A stretch of 64,000 bases of DNA from Pirellulales bacterium (GTDB lineage Bacteria; Planctomycetota; Planctomycetia; Pirellulales; UBA1268). The stretch is taken from assembly GCA_018401745.1 (NCBI GenBank), contig JAGYJY010000005.1, forward strand, positions 62,001 to 126,000, given 5' to 3'. The notes beneath the pieces were generated by a model. That model worked only from the letters and a program-made list of their open reading frames with translations. It was not told where the DNA came from and searched no databases. Both the position numbers and the translations under genes were made by a program. Numbering within the stretch: the first letter of the stretch is position 1; the number at the start of each line of letters is the position of its first letter. Of this stretch, positions 47,278 through 56,451 are shown piece after piece.

Positions 47278-48561
47278 TCAGGCGAAGAGTTCCTGAATGA
47301 CTCTTCCAGAGTTGGCAATCTTCATCGGTCGACCGTTGGCGGCGGTGAAGGTTGTCTCCAAAGAGATCCCCAGCGATTTCAGCACGCTCGCCATCATGTC
47401 TTGCGAGGAATAGGGCTCCGTCACGATCTCCTTGCCATCCGAACTTGTCTCACCAACGACCACACCCCTGCGGAACCCGGCTCCGCCCACCACAACGCTC
47501 CAGCTCCGGGCCCAATGATCACGGCCTCCATCACCGTTGATGTTGGGCGTGCGGCCAAACTCACCCATCCAGATCACGGCCGTGTCGTCATAAAGGCCAC
47601 GCTGCACGAGGTCTTCCACAAGCGCGCTCATCGCCTGATCGAGTTCCGGCAGCTTGGTGTCGGCAAGCGTTGTGAAGATGCCTTGATGATTGTCCCAGCC
47701 GCCGAGGTCCACCTCGACAAACGGCACTCCCTGTTCCACCAGCCGGCGAGCCATCAGGCAGCCTCGGCCAAAGCCCGCGGTGCCGTAGCGTTCTCGCACA
47801 GCCTCGGGCTCTTCATCAACTTTGAAAGCTTTCATCTGCTCGCTGGTCATGAGCTTCACGGTTCGATCGAGCACCTTCGCGTGGTCCTGGGCAGAGCCGC
47901 CTCGATCCTCACCAATGAATCGCTTCTCAATCGTGGCCAGCATTTCGAGCCGCTGCTGGACACGAGCCTGATCGATCCCCATATCAAGGTTTCGCACCCG
48001 CCCGCTGGAGTCGACGACAAATGGTGCCCAGGTCATGCCGAGGAAGCCCGGGCCCACGCTGCCGCCTCCCACCGAGACGAAGGGAGGGATTTCAAGTTCC
48101 GGCACCTGTGCGGCGAGTTCGTGGGCGATCACCGCTCCATAGCTGGGATGCTCCACATTAGGATTGGGCACATATCCGGTGTGCATGTAGTACCGGCCCC
48201 GCATGTGGTCGGCTTCGCGGGTGCTCATCGACCGCACAACTGCCATCTGGTGCATCTGCTGCGCCATTAGCGGCATGTGCTCGCTGATCGCCACGCCGTC
48301 TGCGGAGGTTGAGATCTGCTTAAACGGACCACCAGTCGCCGTGCCCGGCTTGAGGTCCCAGATATCCATCGTGCTCGGGCCACCACCCATCCACAGCAGA
48401 ATGGCCGCCTTATGCCGCTTCTTCATGTCCTCCGCGTTGGCCAGCAGGGTGTTGGTGAAGGCCGTCGCGGGAGCAGCTAAGGCGGCCGCTCCGGCGAGGT
48501 GGCTCATAAAATGCCGCCGGCTCATTCCCGATGGGATGGACTGCAGAGGTGTGATGGGCAT
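47278..48561 (-). CDS. DUF1501 domain-containing protein (Tat-exported)
   Basis: About 427 residues of the planctomycete DUF1501 (sulfatase-fold-like) family. A twin-arginine signal starts the protein: 'SRRHFMSHLAGAAALAAPA'. Then come 'AAILLWMGGGPSTMDIWDLK', 'VVRSMSTREADHMRGRYYMH', 'FVEVDLGGWDNHQGIF' and 'VIWMGEFGRTPNINGDGGRDHW', the family's conserved Asp/His blocks. ATG at 48561 has 'gggagg' 7 nt upstream. DUF1501 genes are nearly always paired with a DUF1549/DUF1553 gene, as here, though the joint role is still unproven. Confidence 0.92.
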   Translation of the reverse strand: MPITPLQSIPSGMSRRHFMSHLAGAAALAAPATAFTNTLLANAEDMKKRHKAAILLWMGGGPSTMDIWDLKPGTATGGPFKQISTSADGVAISEHMPLMAQQMHQMAVVRSMSTREADHMRGRYYMHTGYVPNPNVEHPSYGAVIAHELAAQVPELEIPPFVSVGGGSVGPGFLGMTWAPFVVDSSGRVRNLDMGIDQARVQQRLEMLATIEKRFIGEDRGGSAQDHAKVLDRTVKLMTSEQMKAFKVDEEPEAVRERYGTAGFGRGCLMARRLVEQGVPFVEVDLGGWDNHQGIFTTLADTKLPELDQAMSALVEDLVQRGLYDDTAVIWMGEFGRTPNINGDGGRDHWARSWSVVVGGAGFRRGVVVGETSSDGKEIVTEPYSSQDMMASVLKSLGISLETTFTAANGRPMKIANSGRVIQELFA

Positions 48562-48674
48562 TCGAGTGCCTCCCAGTTGTGCCGGCCAGCCTTGCCCGAG
48601 GCATCCCGCGTCGAGGATCCCTCTGCCTTCCGGCGAGTGTGCGTGTGTGGGCTTCGGTGCCCCGAGCCCGTGGC

Positions 48675-50423
48675 CTAGTGATTGATGATGAACTCGTTGG
48701 AGTTGAGAACAGCCCACCAGACATCCTGCAGCGCGGCTGTGACATCGCCTTCGCGGGCGCCGATCAGGGCGTTGGCAACCACGACTTCTCGCCGCGTCGG
48801 CTGTCGGGCCAACGCCGCCTGGTAGAGCATGGCGATTTTTTGGGCGTTTGACATCCCGCTGGCGGCAACGGCATCGAGGAAGCCGCCATTGCCGGTCTCA
48901 GTGGCGGCCTTGATCAACGGCCCGTTGAACATCATCAGCACCTGTGGGATCGAGCCGTTGAAGGTTGTTGTGTCGGCACCGTCGTCGGTGCCAAAGGCGA
49001 TCACGAACTGACCGAGCCATTCGTCTTTCATCCGCGCCTGCTCTTCGGCGTCACCTGTCAGATCGGCCCGCGTCGCTGTCAGCAGCGATTCATACAGCTG
49101 CTCGGCGGTCATCTGCCTGAGGTAGAAGTGGCTAAACATCGGCTGCTCTCCCATCGATGGGTCGTCAGCACGGTTGCCGCGGGAGGTTCGGCTGGAGAGC
49201 CCATAAGCTTCCGACAGCACAATCCACCGCATCAGCTCCTTCGTGTCGTAGCTGGCTTTCATCAGCGACTCCGCCAAGGCGTTGAGCAGTTCTGGGTGCG
49301 TTGGGGCATTGTGGTCGCCGAGATCGTCAACAGGCTTGGTGAAGCCGTAGCCGAAGAAGTGCCCCCAGAGCCGATTCACCACCGCACTCGACAGAAGCGG
49401 GCTGGCCACCATCATCTCGGCGAGCTCCTGCCGACGATTGACGCCATAGGCTGTTCCGTCGCTCATCGTGCCCGGCAGATACCCGCTCTTTGAGATCTCC
49501 GCCCCATCAAGAAAGACCGGATAGGCGACCTTGGTCAGGCCGTTGCGGAGTTCGTAGTAGATCTCGGCTTCCGCGGGGTCGCCCCCCTCGCCGGCAAAGT
49601 CTTGATCGACCAGTTCCACCGAGGCCACGTCGTTCCCACCGTCAAAGCGGCGGAGGGCAGCGGCCTGCCGGAAGAACGCGTTGAACTCCCAAAACTGGTT
49701 CTGCTTGCCTTTGTTAAAGGGATGGTTGTGACACTGGGTGCACTGAACCTGCATCGCCAAAAACACCTGGGCGGTTCGGGCTGCTGCCTGAATGCCGTTG
49801 TCGGCCATCTTGCCGGAGAGAAAGTTTGTGGCTCCGTTGAAGTTCGAACTTCCAGGGGTGTTTGTGCCGCTCGCGGTGACAAGTTCCCTGACGAACTGGT
49901 CGTAAGGCATGTTCTTCGAGAGCGACCGGCGGAGATACTGCCGCATGCCCGGACGGCTCACGAGGTCGTTGTCGGTATCACGACCGATCAGAATCGTGGT
50001 CCACACGTCGGCCCACGAGCGGGCGTATTCATCGAGATAGGCATCGCCGAGCAGCCGATCCACGAGCCGCAGCTTTTTGTCGTCGGTCGAATCCTTGGTG
50101 AAGGATTCAAGTTCTTTGATCGTCGGAATGCGGCCGACGAGATCGAGATACACGCGACGGCACCACTCGCCATCTGTGGCTTGCGGTGATGGCACCAGCC
50201 GGGCGTCCTGCCAGCCAGCCCGCATCGCCTGGTTGATCAGCCGAACCTCGGGAATCCCGTAGTCAGCGACAGCGGTCCGAGGCCCTGCGGCCGCGGCCGG
50301 CACCATGCCTGCCCACGCGAACATCAACGGCAGCAAGACTGCCGCCAGCCAGCCCGCGGGAACGCAGCGGCGGGCAAGAAAAAACCGCCGATTCTCAGCA
50401 GAACTCCAACGCCGCGCAGCCAT
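48675..50423 (-). CDS. DUF1549/DUF1553 domain-containing exported protein
   Basis: About 582 residues. After a signal peptide ('AVLLPLMFAWAGMVPAAAAG'), the DUF1549 part has 'CRRVYLDLVGRIPTIKELE' and a haem-type CxxCH in 'QCTQCHNHPFNKGKQ'. The DUF1553 part has 'RRQELAEMMVASPLLSSAVV' and 'NRLWGHFFGYGFTKPVDDLG' and ends 'VWWAVLNSNEFIINH'. Start is ATG 50423 or GTG 50432; both are near 'agaggtgg'. It is upstream of DUF1501 on the same strand (113 bp gap), the standard planctomycete arrangement. The CxxCH suggests covalent haem, as in PSD1-type proteins. Confidence 0.92.
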   Translation of the reverse strand: MAARRWSSAENRRFFLARRCVPAGWLAAVLLPLMFAWAGMVPAAAAGPRTAVADYGIPEVRLINQAMRAGWQDARLVPSPQATDGEWCRRVYLDLVGRIPTIKELESFTKDSTDDKKLRLVDRLLGDAYLDEYARSWADVWTTILIGRDTDNDLVSRPGMRQYLRRSLSKNMPYDQFVRELVTASGTNTPGSSNFNGATNFLSGKMADNGIQAAARTAQVFLAMQVQCTQCHNHPFNKGKQNQFWEFNAFFRQAAALRRFDGGNDVASVELVDQDFAGEGGDPAEAEIYYELRNGLTKVAYPVFLDGAEISKSGYLPGTMSDGTAYGVNRRQELAEMMVASPLLSSAVVNRLWGHFFGYGFTKPVDDLGDHNAPTHPELLNALAESLMKASYDTKELMRWIVLSEAYGLSSRTSRGNRADDPSMGEQPMFSHFYLRQMTAEQLYESLLTATRADLTGDAEEQARMKDEWLGQFVIAFGTDDGADTTTFNGSIPQVLMMFNGPLIKAATETGNGGFLDAVAASGMSNAQKIAMLYQAALARQPTRREVVVANALIGAREGDVTAALQDVWWAVLNSNEFIINH

Positions 50424-50597
50424 CTCCGCCACCTCTTCCGGACGCTCGACCAGTTTCCAACCCAGGCTGGCCGAGGGCCTTCCGCGAACAATGCCCTTCC
50501 CCTAACTATACCGTGCGGCCGCCCGCGAAGCGACGCAAACCGCAGGCTGCACGGCACAAGGCAGAAGAACCAGGGCAGAACACTCCCCAAAACGCGT

Positions 50598-50631
50598 GCG
50601 GCGTTGCAGGACACAAGCCCTGCAACGCCGC
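50598..50631 (-). terminator. strong hairpin ending the ribosomal operon
   Basis: Perfect 13-bp stem, 'gcggcgttgcagg' (50598-50610) and 'cctgcaacgccgc' (50619-50631), with an 8-nt loop. It begins 38 bp after the rplQ stop. Downstream on the minus strand comes 'acgcgttttggggag', so only a TTTT tract follows. Position and strength favour a terminator for the S10-spc-alpha operon; Rho-independence is not certain. Confidence 0.65.
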
Positions 50632-50668
50632 TGCATAGAAGTGGTCTGCGTGGGAGCCGCGACTGCGA

Positions 50669-51238
50669 CTAGGCCGTCGCTGCCGGCTCAACCATCGGAG
50701 CCGGGGCCGATTCCACAGCAGGCCCGACAAACTCAAGGATCGCCCGCGGGCCAGCATCGCCCAAACGAGGCTTGGCCAGCTTGAGAATCCGAGTGTAGCC
50801 ACCTGGGCGATCGACGAATCGCGGAGCCACCTTTTCGAACAGGATCCGAGCTGCCTGCTTATCCCCCAAGAGCGTCGTCACCCGACGCCTGGCCGTGACC
50901 ACAGGAGCCCGCGCCTGCGACCACTTCCGCCAGGTCTCGCTCTCCCGCCAGGCCTTCCAGGCGGGCGTGTCTCGCTCAGCCGGCGCTGCAAACTCCTCTG
51001 CCGCTGCAGAGGCCGAGATGCCCTTCTTGGCAATCGTGATGCACTTCTCAACCAGCGGGCGAACTTCCTTCGCCTTCGCCAGTGTGGTCACGATCCGTCC
51101 CGGCACCTTGGGGGCACCAGGCTCGTCAACCTCAAACGTTCCTTCGGTGAGAAGCAAGGCTGAAGCGAGATTCCGCAGCAGCGCTCGCTGATGCGAAGGA
51201 CTTCTTCCCAGAACTCTACCTTTGCGACGATGCCGCAT
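50669..51238 (-). CDS. rplQ: 50S ribosomal protein L17 with insertion and tail
   Basis: 189 residues, longer than the usual 115-130. N-terminal signature 'MRHRRKGRVLGRSPSHQRAL' is exact, and 'GYTRILKLAKPRLGDAGP' is the conserved C-terminal block. The excess is an insertion of about 40 residues (Ala/Glu then Trp/Arg-rich, 'AEEFAAPAERDTPAWKAW', near residues 74-112) and a 15-residue tail. Last gene of the operon, 73 bp after rpoA. Confidence 0.94.
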   Translation of the reverse strand: MRHRRKGRVLGRSPSHQRALLRNLASALLLTEGTFEVDEPGAPKVPGRIVTTLAKAKEVRPLVEKCITIAKKGISASAAAEEFAAPAERDTPAWKAWRESETWRKWSQARAPVVTARRRVTTLLGDKQAARILFEKVAPRFVDRPGGYTRILKLAKPRLGDAGPRAILEFVGPAVESAPAPMVEPAATA

Positions 51239-51271
51239 GTCACTGCTCCTCGCGATTCACCGGCTCTCCGG

Positions 51272-51291
51272 GAGGCCCCGCTCGGGGCCTC
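51272..51291 (-). repeat. stem-loop between rpoA and rplQ
   Basis: 'gaggcccc' (51272-51279) and 'ggggcctc' (51284-51291) form a perfect 8-bp stem with a 4-nt loop. No T tract follows, so attenuation or mRNA processing between the two genes is as likely as termination. Confidence 0.5.
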
Positions 51292-51311
51292 AAACCAAGG
51301 ATTCGCCTCGC

Positions 51312-52295
51312 CTACTCTTCGATATTCATCCCCAGGCTAAGCTCATGCTCAGCGAGTTTGTCTTCAATCTCCTGCACGGTATTCTCACCAGCGTTTCGCA
51401 GCTCGTGGAGATCTTCGTGCGTCCGCGAAACGAGCTCACGCAGCGTACTAATACCCTCAGCCGCCAGGGCGTTTGCCGCACGCGTGCTCAGCCCAATCTC
51501 ACTCACAAGTTGCCCGAGCCGGCTGGCAACGGGTGCCTCGATCGCCAAAACGTTCACCCCACCACCAGCGGGCAGGTGCACACCAGGACCAGGCTCGCCA
51601 TAGCCGACAAACGGGTTGAGGTGCTTGCGAAGAATCTTGGCCGCTTCCACCAAGGCCATCTCGGGCGTGATGGTGCCGTCGGTCCAGATCTCCAGCGTGA
51701 GCCGGTCGTAGTTGGTCTTCTGTCCGACGCGGGTTTCTTCGACTTCGTAGCGAACCCGCGTCACGGGGCTGAACACCGCATCAACAGGAATAATGCCGAT
51801 TTCCTGAGTGTCCGGGCTGTGCTCGGTTGCCGGCACATACCCACGGCCGTTCTCGACCACCATCTCGATTTCAAAGGGCACATCGTCCGTCAGCGTCGCC
51901 AGCACGAGATCCTTGTTGATGACCTCGACCGCTTCATCCGTCTGAATATCGGTGGCTGTCACGGGCCCCTTGGTGCTCTTCTCGACCCGGATCACCCGCG
52001 TGGAGTCGCTGTGGTTCTTCACGACCAAACTCTTGATCGCCAGCACCATATCCGTCACGTCTTCGAGCACACCTGGAATCGTAGTGAACTCATGCAGTGC
52101 ACCACCGACCTTGATCTGCGTGATCGCGCTGCCCTCAAGGCTTGAGAGCAGAACGCGGCGGAGGCTGTTGCCCACAGTCGTGCCGAAGCCTCGCTCAAAA
52201 GGCTCAGCCGTGAAGCGACCGTAGGTGTCGGTGAGGGTCGCCTGATCAGCGGCGACAACGCCGGGCAGTTCCAGACCTCTCCAACGAATGTGCAT
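51312..52295 (-). CDS. rpoA: RNA polymerase alpha subunit
   Basis: 327 residues. The N-terminal assembly domain has 'EPFERGFGTTVGNSLRRVLL' and 'SSLEGSAITQIKVGGALHEF'. The C-terminal DNA- and activator-binding domain has 'IGLSTRAANALAAEGISTL' and 'LHELRNAGENTVQEIEDKL'. The linker is Pro/Gly-rich ('PGPGVHLPAGGG'). Start ATG at 52295 is preceded on the minus strand by 'aggaggtttttt'. It lies between rpsD and rplQ as in the alpha operon. Confidence 0.96.
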   Translation of the reverse strand: MHIRWRGLELPGVVAADQATLTDTYGRFTAEPFERGFGTTVGNSLRRVLLSSLEGSAITQIKVGGALHEFTTIPGVLEDVTDMVLAIKSLVVKNHSDSTRVIRVEKSTKGPVTATDIQTDEAVEVINKDLVLATLTDDVPFEIEMVVENGRGYVPATEHSPDTQEIGIIPVDAVFSPVTRVRYEVEETRVGQKTNYDRLTLEIWTDGTITPEMALVEAAKILRKHLNPFVGYGEPGPGVHLPAGGGVNVLAIEAPVASRLGQLVSEIGLSTRAANALAAEGISTLRELVSRTHEDLHELRNAGENTVQEIEDKLAEHELSLGMNIEE

Positions 52296-52483
52296 GAAAA
52301 AACCTCCTGTGAACGATCGGCCTGACTGTGGCCGAGGCGGGATGAATGTGATGAGGGATTGCGTGGGTGGCGGGCGAGACGAACAAAACAGGTGGGGCGA
52401 AAACGAACGACTTCTTTGCTGAACTCAAAGCAACGCAGATCAGGCGGACGCCCTCTCTCAAGGAACAAAAAGCTCCAGCGTGG

Positions 52484-53110
52484 TCACTTCGAGCAAAGCT
52501 CGATGATCAGATTGGCCTGCACAGGAATCGACACGTCATCCGCCCCGGGAAGCCGGTCAACGCGACCCTCGGGCACACCGCCATCGACGCGAGTCAGAAA
52601 GTCGGGCACCTCCCGCCGACCTTCCGCCAACACGGAATGCACCAACTGCAGGCTCCGCTTGCGATTCTTGACTCGGACGACGTCGCCGGCACGCACCAAA
52701 TAACTCGGGATGTCCACGCGACTGCCATTGATCGTGATGTGGCCGTGCTGCACCATCTGTCGGGCAGCAGCGCGAGACGCGGCAAACCCCATCCGATGCA
52801 CGACGTTGTCCAGCCGCCGCTCAAGCAGCGACATCAACGCCTCGCCAGTGTTGGTCTTTCCTTGCTCGGCCTTCGCAAAGTAGTTGCGAAACTGTCGCTC
52901 AAGCACGCCATAATAGTGCTTCACCTTCTGCTTCTCGCGAAGATGAAGCCCGTAGTCGGTCTGCTTAGGGCGCCGCCGCTGCACCATGCCGGGAGGCGTG
53001 CTCCGTCGCTCAAATGCACACTTGGGCGTGTCGCACCTGCTCCCCTTCAAAAAGAGCTTGAGTCCGTCGCGTCGACACAGCCGGCAGACCGGCCCAGTGA
53101 TTCGTCCCAT
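52484..53110 (-). CDS. rpsD: 30S ribosomal protein S4, zinc-type
   Basis: 208 residues. The N-terminal region holds four Cys ('VCRLCRRDGLKLFLKGSRC' and 'DTPKC'), the zinc-binding C+ form. The S4 RNA-binding domain reads 'RLDNVVHRMGFAASRAAARQ' and 'MVQHGHITINGSRVDIPSYL'. In E. coli S4 is the alpha-operon repressor; whether that holds here is unknown. It is followed by a 187-bp gap before rpoA with no recognised feature. Confidence 0.96.
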   Translation of the reverse strand: MGRITGPVCRLCRRDGLKLFLKGSRCDTPKCAFERRSTPPGMVQRRRPKQTDYGLHLREKQKVKHYYGVLERQFRNYFAKAEQGKTNTGEALMSLLERRLDNVVHRMGFAASRAAARQMVQHGHITINGSRVDIPSYLVRAGDVVRVKNRKRSLQLVHSVLAEGRREVPDFLTRVDGGVPEGRVDRLPGADDVSIPVQANLIIELCSK

Positions 53111-53410
53111 GGTTCTTACCGCACCTCGTCCTTATCCTGTCGAGCAGAGCTCGTTTGTCCTATTTCGAGCGACGCTCGCCTGTCTTTTTCGAGTCACCCT
53201 TGCATCAACTGTCACATCTTTTTTCGACCATCTTTATTTCGAGAGCAGCATCGTGTCGAAAGCATCGTGTCAGAGGCATCGTGTCGAACCGCTTCCGCTG
53301 ACCCCGTCGGCCTAGGCCGGACGAAGACAGCGTGCTGTCGCAGCAGAACATCGCCGGGAGCCCACGCTCGCCGCCTTTGCCCGCGACCGCAGACAACGCC
53401 CGCGGTGCCG
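53111..53410. other. 300-bp gap between rpsK and rpsD
   Basis: No open frame of interest. It contains a 3 x 14 bp repeat (53248-53289) and, in the plus orientation, several 'ttcgag' and 'tttttcgag' blocks (53153-53242) that are unusually T-rich for this window. On the transcribed strand these are 'ctcgaaa'-type stretches, which could form the leader of rpsD. Confidence 0.4.
53248..53289. repeat. 14-bp direct repeat, three copies
   Basis: Three contiguous units sharing 'gcatcgtgtc': 53248-53261, 53262-53275 and 53276-53289, the last four bases varying (gaaa, agag, gaac). They lie upstream of rpsD on the transcribed strand. Confidence 0.75.
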
Positions 53411-53788
53411 CTACACCCGCCGCTTCTTCGGCGGGCGACAGCCGTTGTGCGGCAATGGCGTCACATCCTCGATGCTCTTGACGTTCATGCCCGCTGCCTG
53501 GAGTGCCGTGATCGCGCTCTCTCGACCACTTCCAGGGCCGCGAACCTTCACTTCAAGATCCTTGACACCAAACTTCGCTGCCTTTTCGGCTGCCTGTTGA
53601 GCGGCCAGCTGCCCGGCGAACGGCGTTCCTTTTCGGCTTCCTTTGAAGCCACAGGTTCCGCCACTTGCCCAGCACAACGTGTCACCACGGACGTCGGTAA
53701 TCGTCACCGTGGTGTTGTTGAAGCTCGCCGAGATGTAGGCGATGCCAGCCGAAACACTTTTCTTCTTCGCCTTCGAGCCTTTGGCCAC
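53411..53788 (-). CDS. rpsK: 30S ribosomal protein S11
   Basis: 125 residues. '[20 protein letters not shown]' and '[20 protein letters not shown]' are the family core, and the C-terminus '[15 protein letters not shown]' is the invariant S11 ending. ATG at 53788 is followed by a Lys-rich start ('[10 protein letters not shown]'). Order rpsM-rpsK-rpsD is the usual one. Confidence 0.97.
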   Translation of the reverse strand: MAKGSKAKKKSVSAGIAYISASFNNTTVTITDVRGDTLCWASGGTCGFKGSRKGTPFAGQLAAQQAAEKAAKFGVKDLEVKVRGPGSGRESAITALQAAGMNVKSIEDVTPLPHNGCRPPKKRRV

Positions 53789-54033
53789 GAACTCTCCTCC
53801 AAACTCTTCGTCTCGCCACGCTTCGCTGGCTCACCATCCACAGCCCGATCACGCTCGGCACAGATGACGACCAACAAATCTTTGTCTTATCACCGCTTCA
53901 ACCGCAGGGGAGCTTCCGCACAAAGCCAAACCTGGCCAGCAGAGCCTTCCCGATCTCAGCACGCCGCTCCAACATCCGACCAGGCAGCCGCACCTGCAGA
54001 GTTGATCCGCATGCGGCCCGCTGAGCAGACTGA

Positions 54034-54417
54034 TTACCTCAAGTCCTTCACACCCTTCTTCCCGGCAACCGTCTTCTTCGGCCCCTTCCGGGTGCGGGCA
54101 TTCGTGCGGGTGCGTTGCCCTCGAACCGGCAGGCCACGGCGATGCCGCAACCCACGGTAGGCACCAATATCCTTCAACCGGGAAACGTTTTGTGCAACCT
54201 GCCGACGCAACTGGCCTTCGCAGACGTAATCTTTGTCAAGCAGGGCAGCCAGGCGGGCCAGTTCGTCCTCCTGGAGATCCCTCGCCTTTCCAAGCGGATC
54301 GATGCCCGCCTTGTGGCAAAGCTCCCGCGACACCCTCGGCCCAACGCCGTAGAGGTACTGCAGGGAGTAAATCGTCTTCTTCTCCGACGGAATGTCGACT
54401 CCGAGAAGGCGTGGCAT
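54034..54417 (-). CDS. rpsM: 30S ribosomal protein S13
   Basis: 127 residues. 'MPRLLGVDIPSEKKTIYSLQ' at the N-terminus and 'GAYRGLRHRRGLPVRGQRTR' and 'TNARTRKGPKKTVAGKKG' near the C-terminus are the S13 signature. It sits between rpmJ and rpsK. The 245-bp gap to rpsK holds no recognised element. Confidence 0.97.
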   Translation of the reverse strand: MPRLLGVDIPSEKKTIYSLQYLYGVGPRVSRELCHKAGIDPLGKARDLQEDELARLAALLDKDYVCEGQLRRQVAQNVSRLKDIGAYRGLRHRRGLPVRGQRTRTNARTRKGPKKTVAGKKGVKDLR

Positions 54418-54521
54418 AACCGCTCATTCCAGGGTGGCGCATGGACTTCAGGCAATCTCGACAGCTCACTCCCCACAGCTATCTGCTGAAGAGTGACGAA
54501 CTGAAGGACGCCGACCGGCCC

Positions 54522-54635
54522 CTAGCCTTGTCGCTGCTTGTGCCGTGGATTATCGCAGACGACGAATACGACGCCACGGCGACGGACGATCTTGCATTTA
54601 TCGCAGATACGCTTGACGCTCGCGCGAACTTTCAT
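54522..54635 (-). CDS. rpmJ: 50S ribosomal protein L36, zinc-type
   Basis: 37 residues from ATG at 54633-54635 to TAG at 54522-54524: starts '[15 protein letters not shown]', has Val-rich 'VVFVVC' and ends '[10 protein letters not shown]'. The Cys-x-x-Cys...Cys...His set is the zinc-binding C+ form. A second ATG directly upstream (54636-54638) gives the same frame. It lies between map and rpsM, its usual place; infA, often found before it, is absent. Confidence 0.95.
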   Translation of the reverse strand: MKVRASVKRICDKCKIVRRRGVVFVVCDNPRHKQRQG

Positions 54636-54791
54636 CATCAACCGCGGACAACCCACCGCGCCTCACAAGGATCGGGATACAACCGGGAGCCCCGGAGTAT
54701 AGGAGGCCCCCTGGCTTGTCCACAAGGGGGTCACACACATTCCGGGAATTCGTGGGGTTTCCACGATTTCCCGCACCCGCGGCGGCTCACT

Positions 54792-55604
54792 TCACCGTTG
54801 TGTCGCGACAGGTTCACCATCGGCGGGAGCTGCCGTGAGCACCACGGGGCCCGCTTCGGTGATGGCGATCGTGTGCTCGAAATGCGCACTGAACTTCCCA
54901 TCTGCTGTCGATTGTGTCCAGAAATCAGCCAAACCACGAACTTTTTTGGTGCCCATGTTGACCATGGGCTCCACCGCCACCACGAGCCCAGGCTCCAGGG
55001 AAAAGTCGTGATGACGCCTGTACTGCGGGGTACAGAAGTTGGGGACCTGCGGATCTTCGTGCATGTTGCGGCCGATCCCATGCCCGACAAAGTTCTCCAC
55101 AACCGAGAAGCCATGATCTCGCACGTATTTCGCCATCTCCGTCGCGACGTCGCTCCAACGGCTGCGCTTCCCCATCAACTCGATCGCCAGGGCAAGAACG
55201 CCGGATGTGCAGTCAAGGAGTTTCTGCACATCCTCGTCAATCCGCCCAACCGGATAGGTGACAGCCGAGTCGCCACACCAACCGCCCACGCGACAGCCGG
55301 TGTCGATGCTCACCACATCACCCTCGTTCAACACTCTCGAAGAGGGAATGCCGTGCACCACTTCGTCGTTCACCGACATGCAGCACACCGCCGGGAAAGC
55401 GGGCTTGCCAGGACTTGGATGAGGCACCCCTCGAAACAGCGGCGTCGCTTCATGCTCGCCGTAGAAAGCATCGATTTTCTGGTCGATCTCCAGCGTGGTG
55501 ATCCCGGGCCTCACCAGAGACCGAGCCAGCTGATGGGCAGCCCAAACAATCAATCCGGCGCGGCGCATGGCCGCGATTTCCCTCGGGGAACGAAGATTCA
55601 CCAC
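54792..55604 (-). CDS. map: methionine aminopeptidase, type I
   Basis: Removes N-terminal Met from new proteins. 270 residues. Metal ligands lie in 'VVSIDTGCRVGGWCGDSAVT' (two Asp), 'NFVGHGIGRNMHEDPQVPNF' (His), 'LEPGLVVAVEPMVN' (Glu) and 'SAHFEHTIAITE' (Glu). 'CMSVNDEVVHGIPS' is the substrate His block. Located between adk and rpmJ, the common secY-adk-map arrangement. Confidence 0.96.
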   Translation of the reverse strand: MVNLRSPREIAAMRRAGLIVWAAHQLARSLVRPGITTLEIDQKIDAFYGEHEATPLFRGVPHPSPGKPAFPAVCCMSVNDEVVHGIPSSRVLNEGDVVSIDTGCRVGGWCGDSAVTYPVGRIDEDVQKLLDCTSGVLALAIELMGKRSRWSDVATEMAKYVRDHGFSVVENFVGHGIGRNMHEDPQVPNFCTPQYRRHHDFSLEPGLVVAVEPMVNMGTKKVRGLADFWTQSTADGKFSAHFEHTIAITEAGPVVLTAAPADGEPVATQR

Positions 55605-55743
55605 GTGTTTTGACTCGACTCTCGTTGGCCAGACTCGTTTGTATCCAGATGCTCATCCATCGGAGCGATTACAGCCGCAAAAGCGGAAGTATAGCACCGC
55701 CGAGGCCCCACAATGGTCGTCACCGCAAGGGCCGCCTTCCCTG

Positions 55744-56334
55744 TTATTGAGCGGCCTCATCGTGGCCTTGATGACGACTCGCAAACTTCTCAATCGCAGC
55801 CCTCACTCGCCCAAAGATTTCGTCCGCTGTTCCCAGCCCGTCAATGCAGACAAGCTTCCGCTGACGGCCATAGTAGTCGAGGAGAGGAGCGGTCTGCCGC
55901 TCAAAACTCTCGATCCTTCGAGCAAAAATCTCCGGATCGTCATCCTCACGTTTGCGGCTGAGCATCCTCCGCACGAGTTCCTCGCGAGGCACCGCGAGTT
56001 CGATCACGCCATCGAGGCTCATGGCCTGACGTTCGAGAAACTCATCCAGAGTCGCAGCCTGCCGCAACGTTCGAGGGAAACCGTCGAGCAGACAGCCTTT
56101 ACGGCAGTCGGGCCTCATCAGTCGCTGGCCCACCATGCCAACGATCAGCTCGTCGGGCACGAGCTGCCCACGCTCCATGAAGCTTGCCGCCTGCTGCCCC
56201 TCGCGAGTCTCACCCAGGACTGCCTGTCGCAGCATCTCGCCAGTGGAGAGATGGGGAACGTCCAGGTACTCCACGAGCCTTTGGCACTGCGTGCCTTTGC
56301 CGGCTCCCGGTGGCCCGATAAGGACAATCCGCAT
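55744..56334 (-). CDS. adk: adenylate kinase (short LID form)
   Basis: 196 residues, P-loop 'VLIGPPGAGKGTQCQRL' at the start, AMP-binding 'HLSTGEMLRQAV' and 'GCLLDGFPRTLRQAATL'. The LID is short, without the four-Cys zinc site of long-form enzymes ('MLSRKREDDDPEIFARRI'). Between secY and map. Confidence 0.96.
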   Translation of the reverse strand: MRIVLIGPPGAGKGTQCQRLVEYLDVPHLSTGEMLRQAVLGETREGQQAASFMERGQLVPDELIVGMVGQRLMRPDCRKGCLLDGFPRTLRQAATLDEFLERQAMSLDGVIELAVPREELVRRMLSRKREDDDPEIFARRIESFERQTAPLLDYYGRQRKLVCIDGLGTADEIFGRVRAAIEKFASRHQGHDEAAQ

Positions 56335-56451
56335 GAATATGGGCCGCTACCGAGTTCGAGGACCGGCAGCACGACGAGGTGGTGTGGCAAACGTGGTCGG
56401 CCGCCGGACACTCCAAGGATTAGACGCCGGCGACGACCGGCACGGTACGGC

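Noticed and set aside
52367..54160. 597-codon plus-strand open frame across rpsD, rpsK and rpsM
   Set aside because: Antisense to three conserved ribosomal genes and their gaps; no homology pattern.
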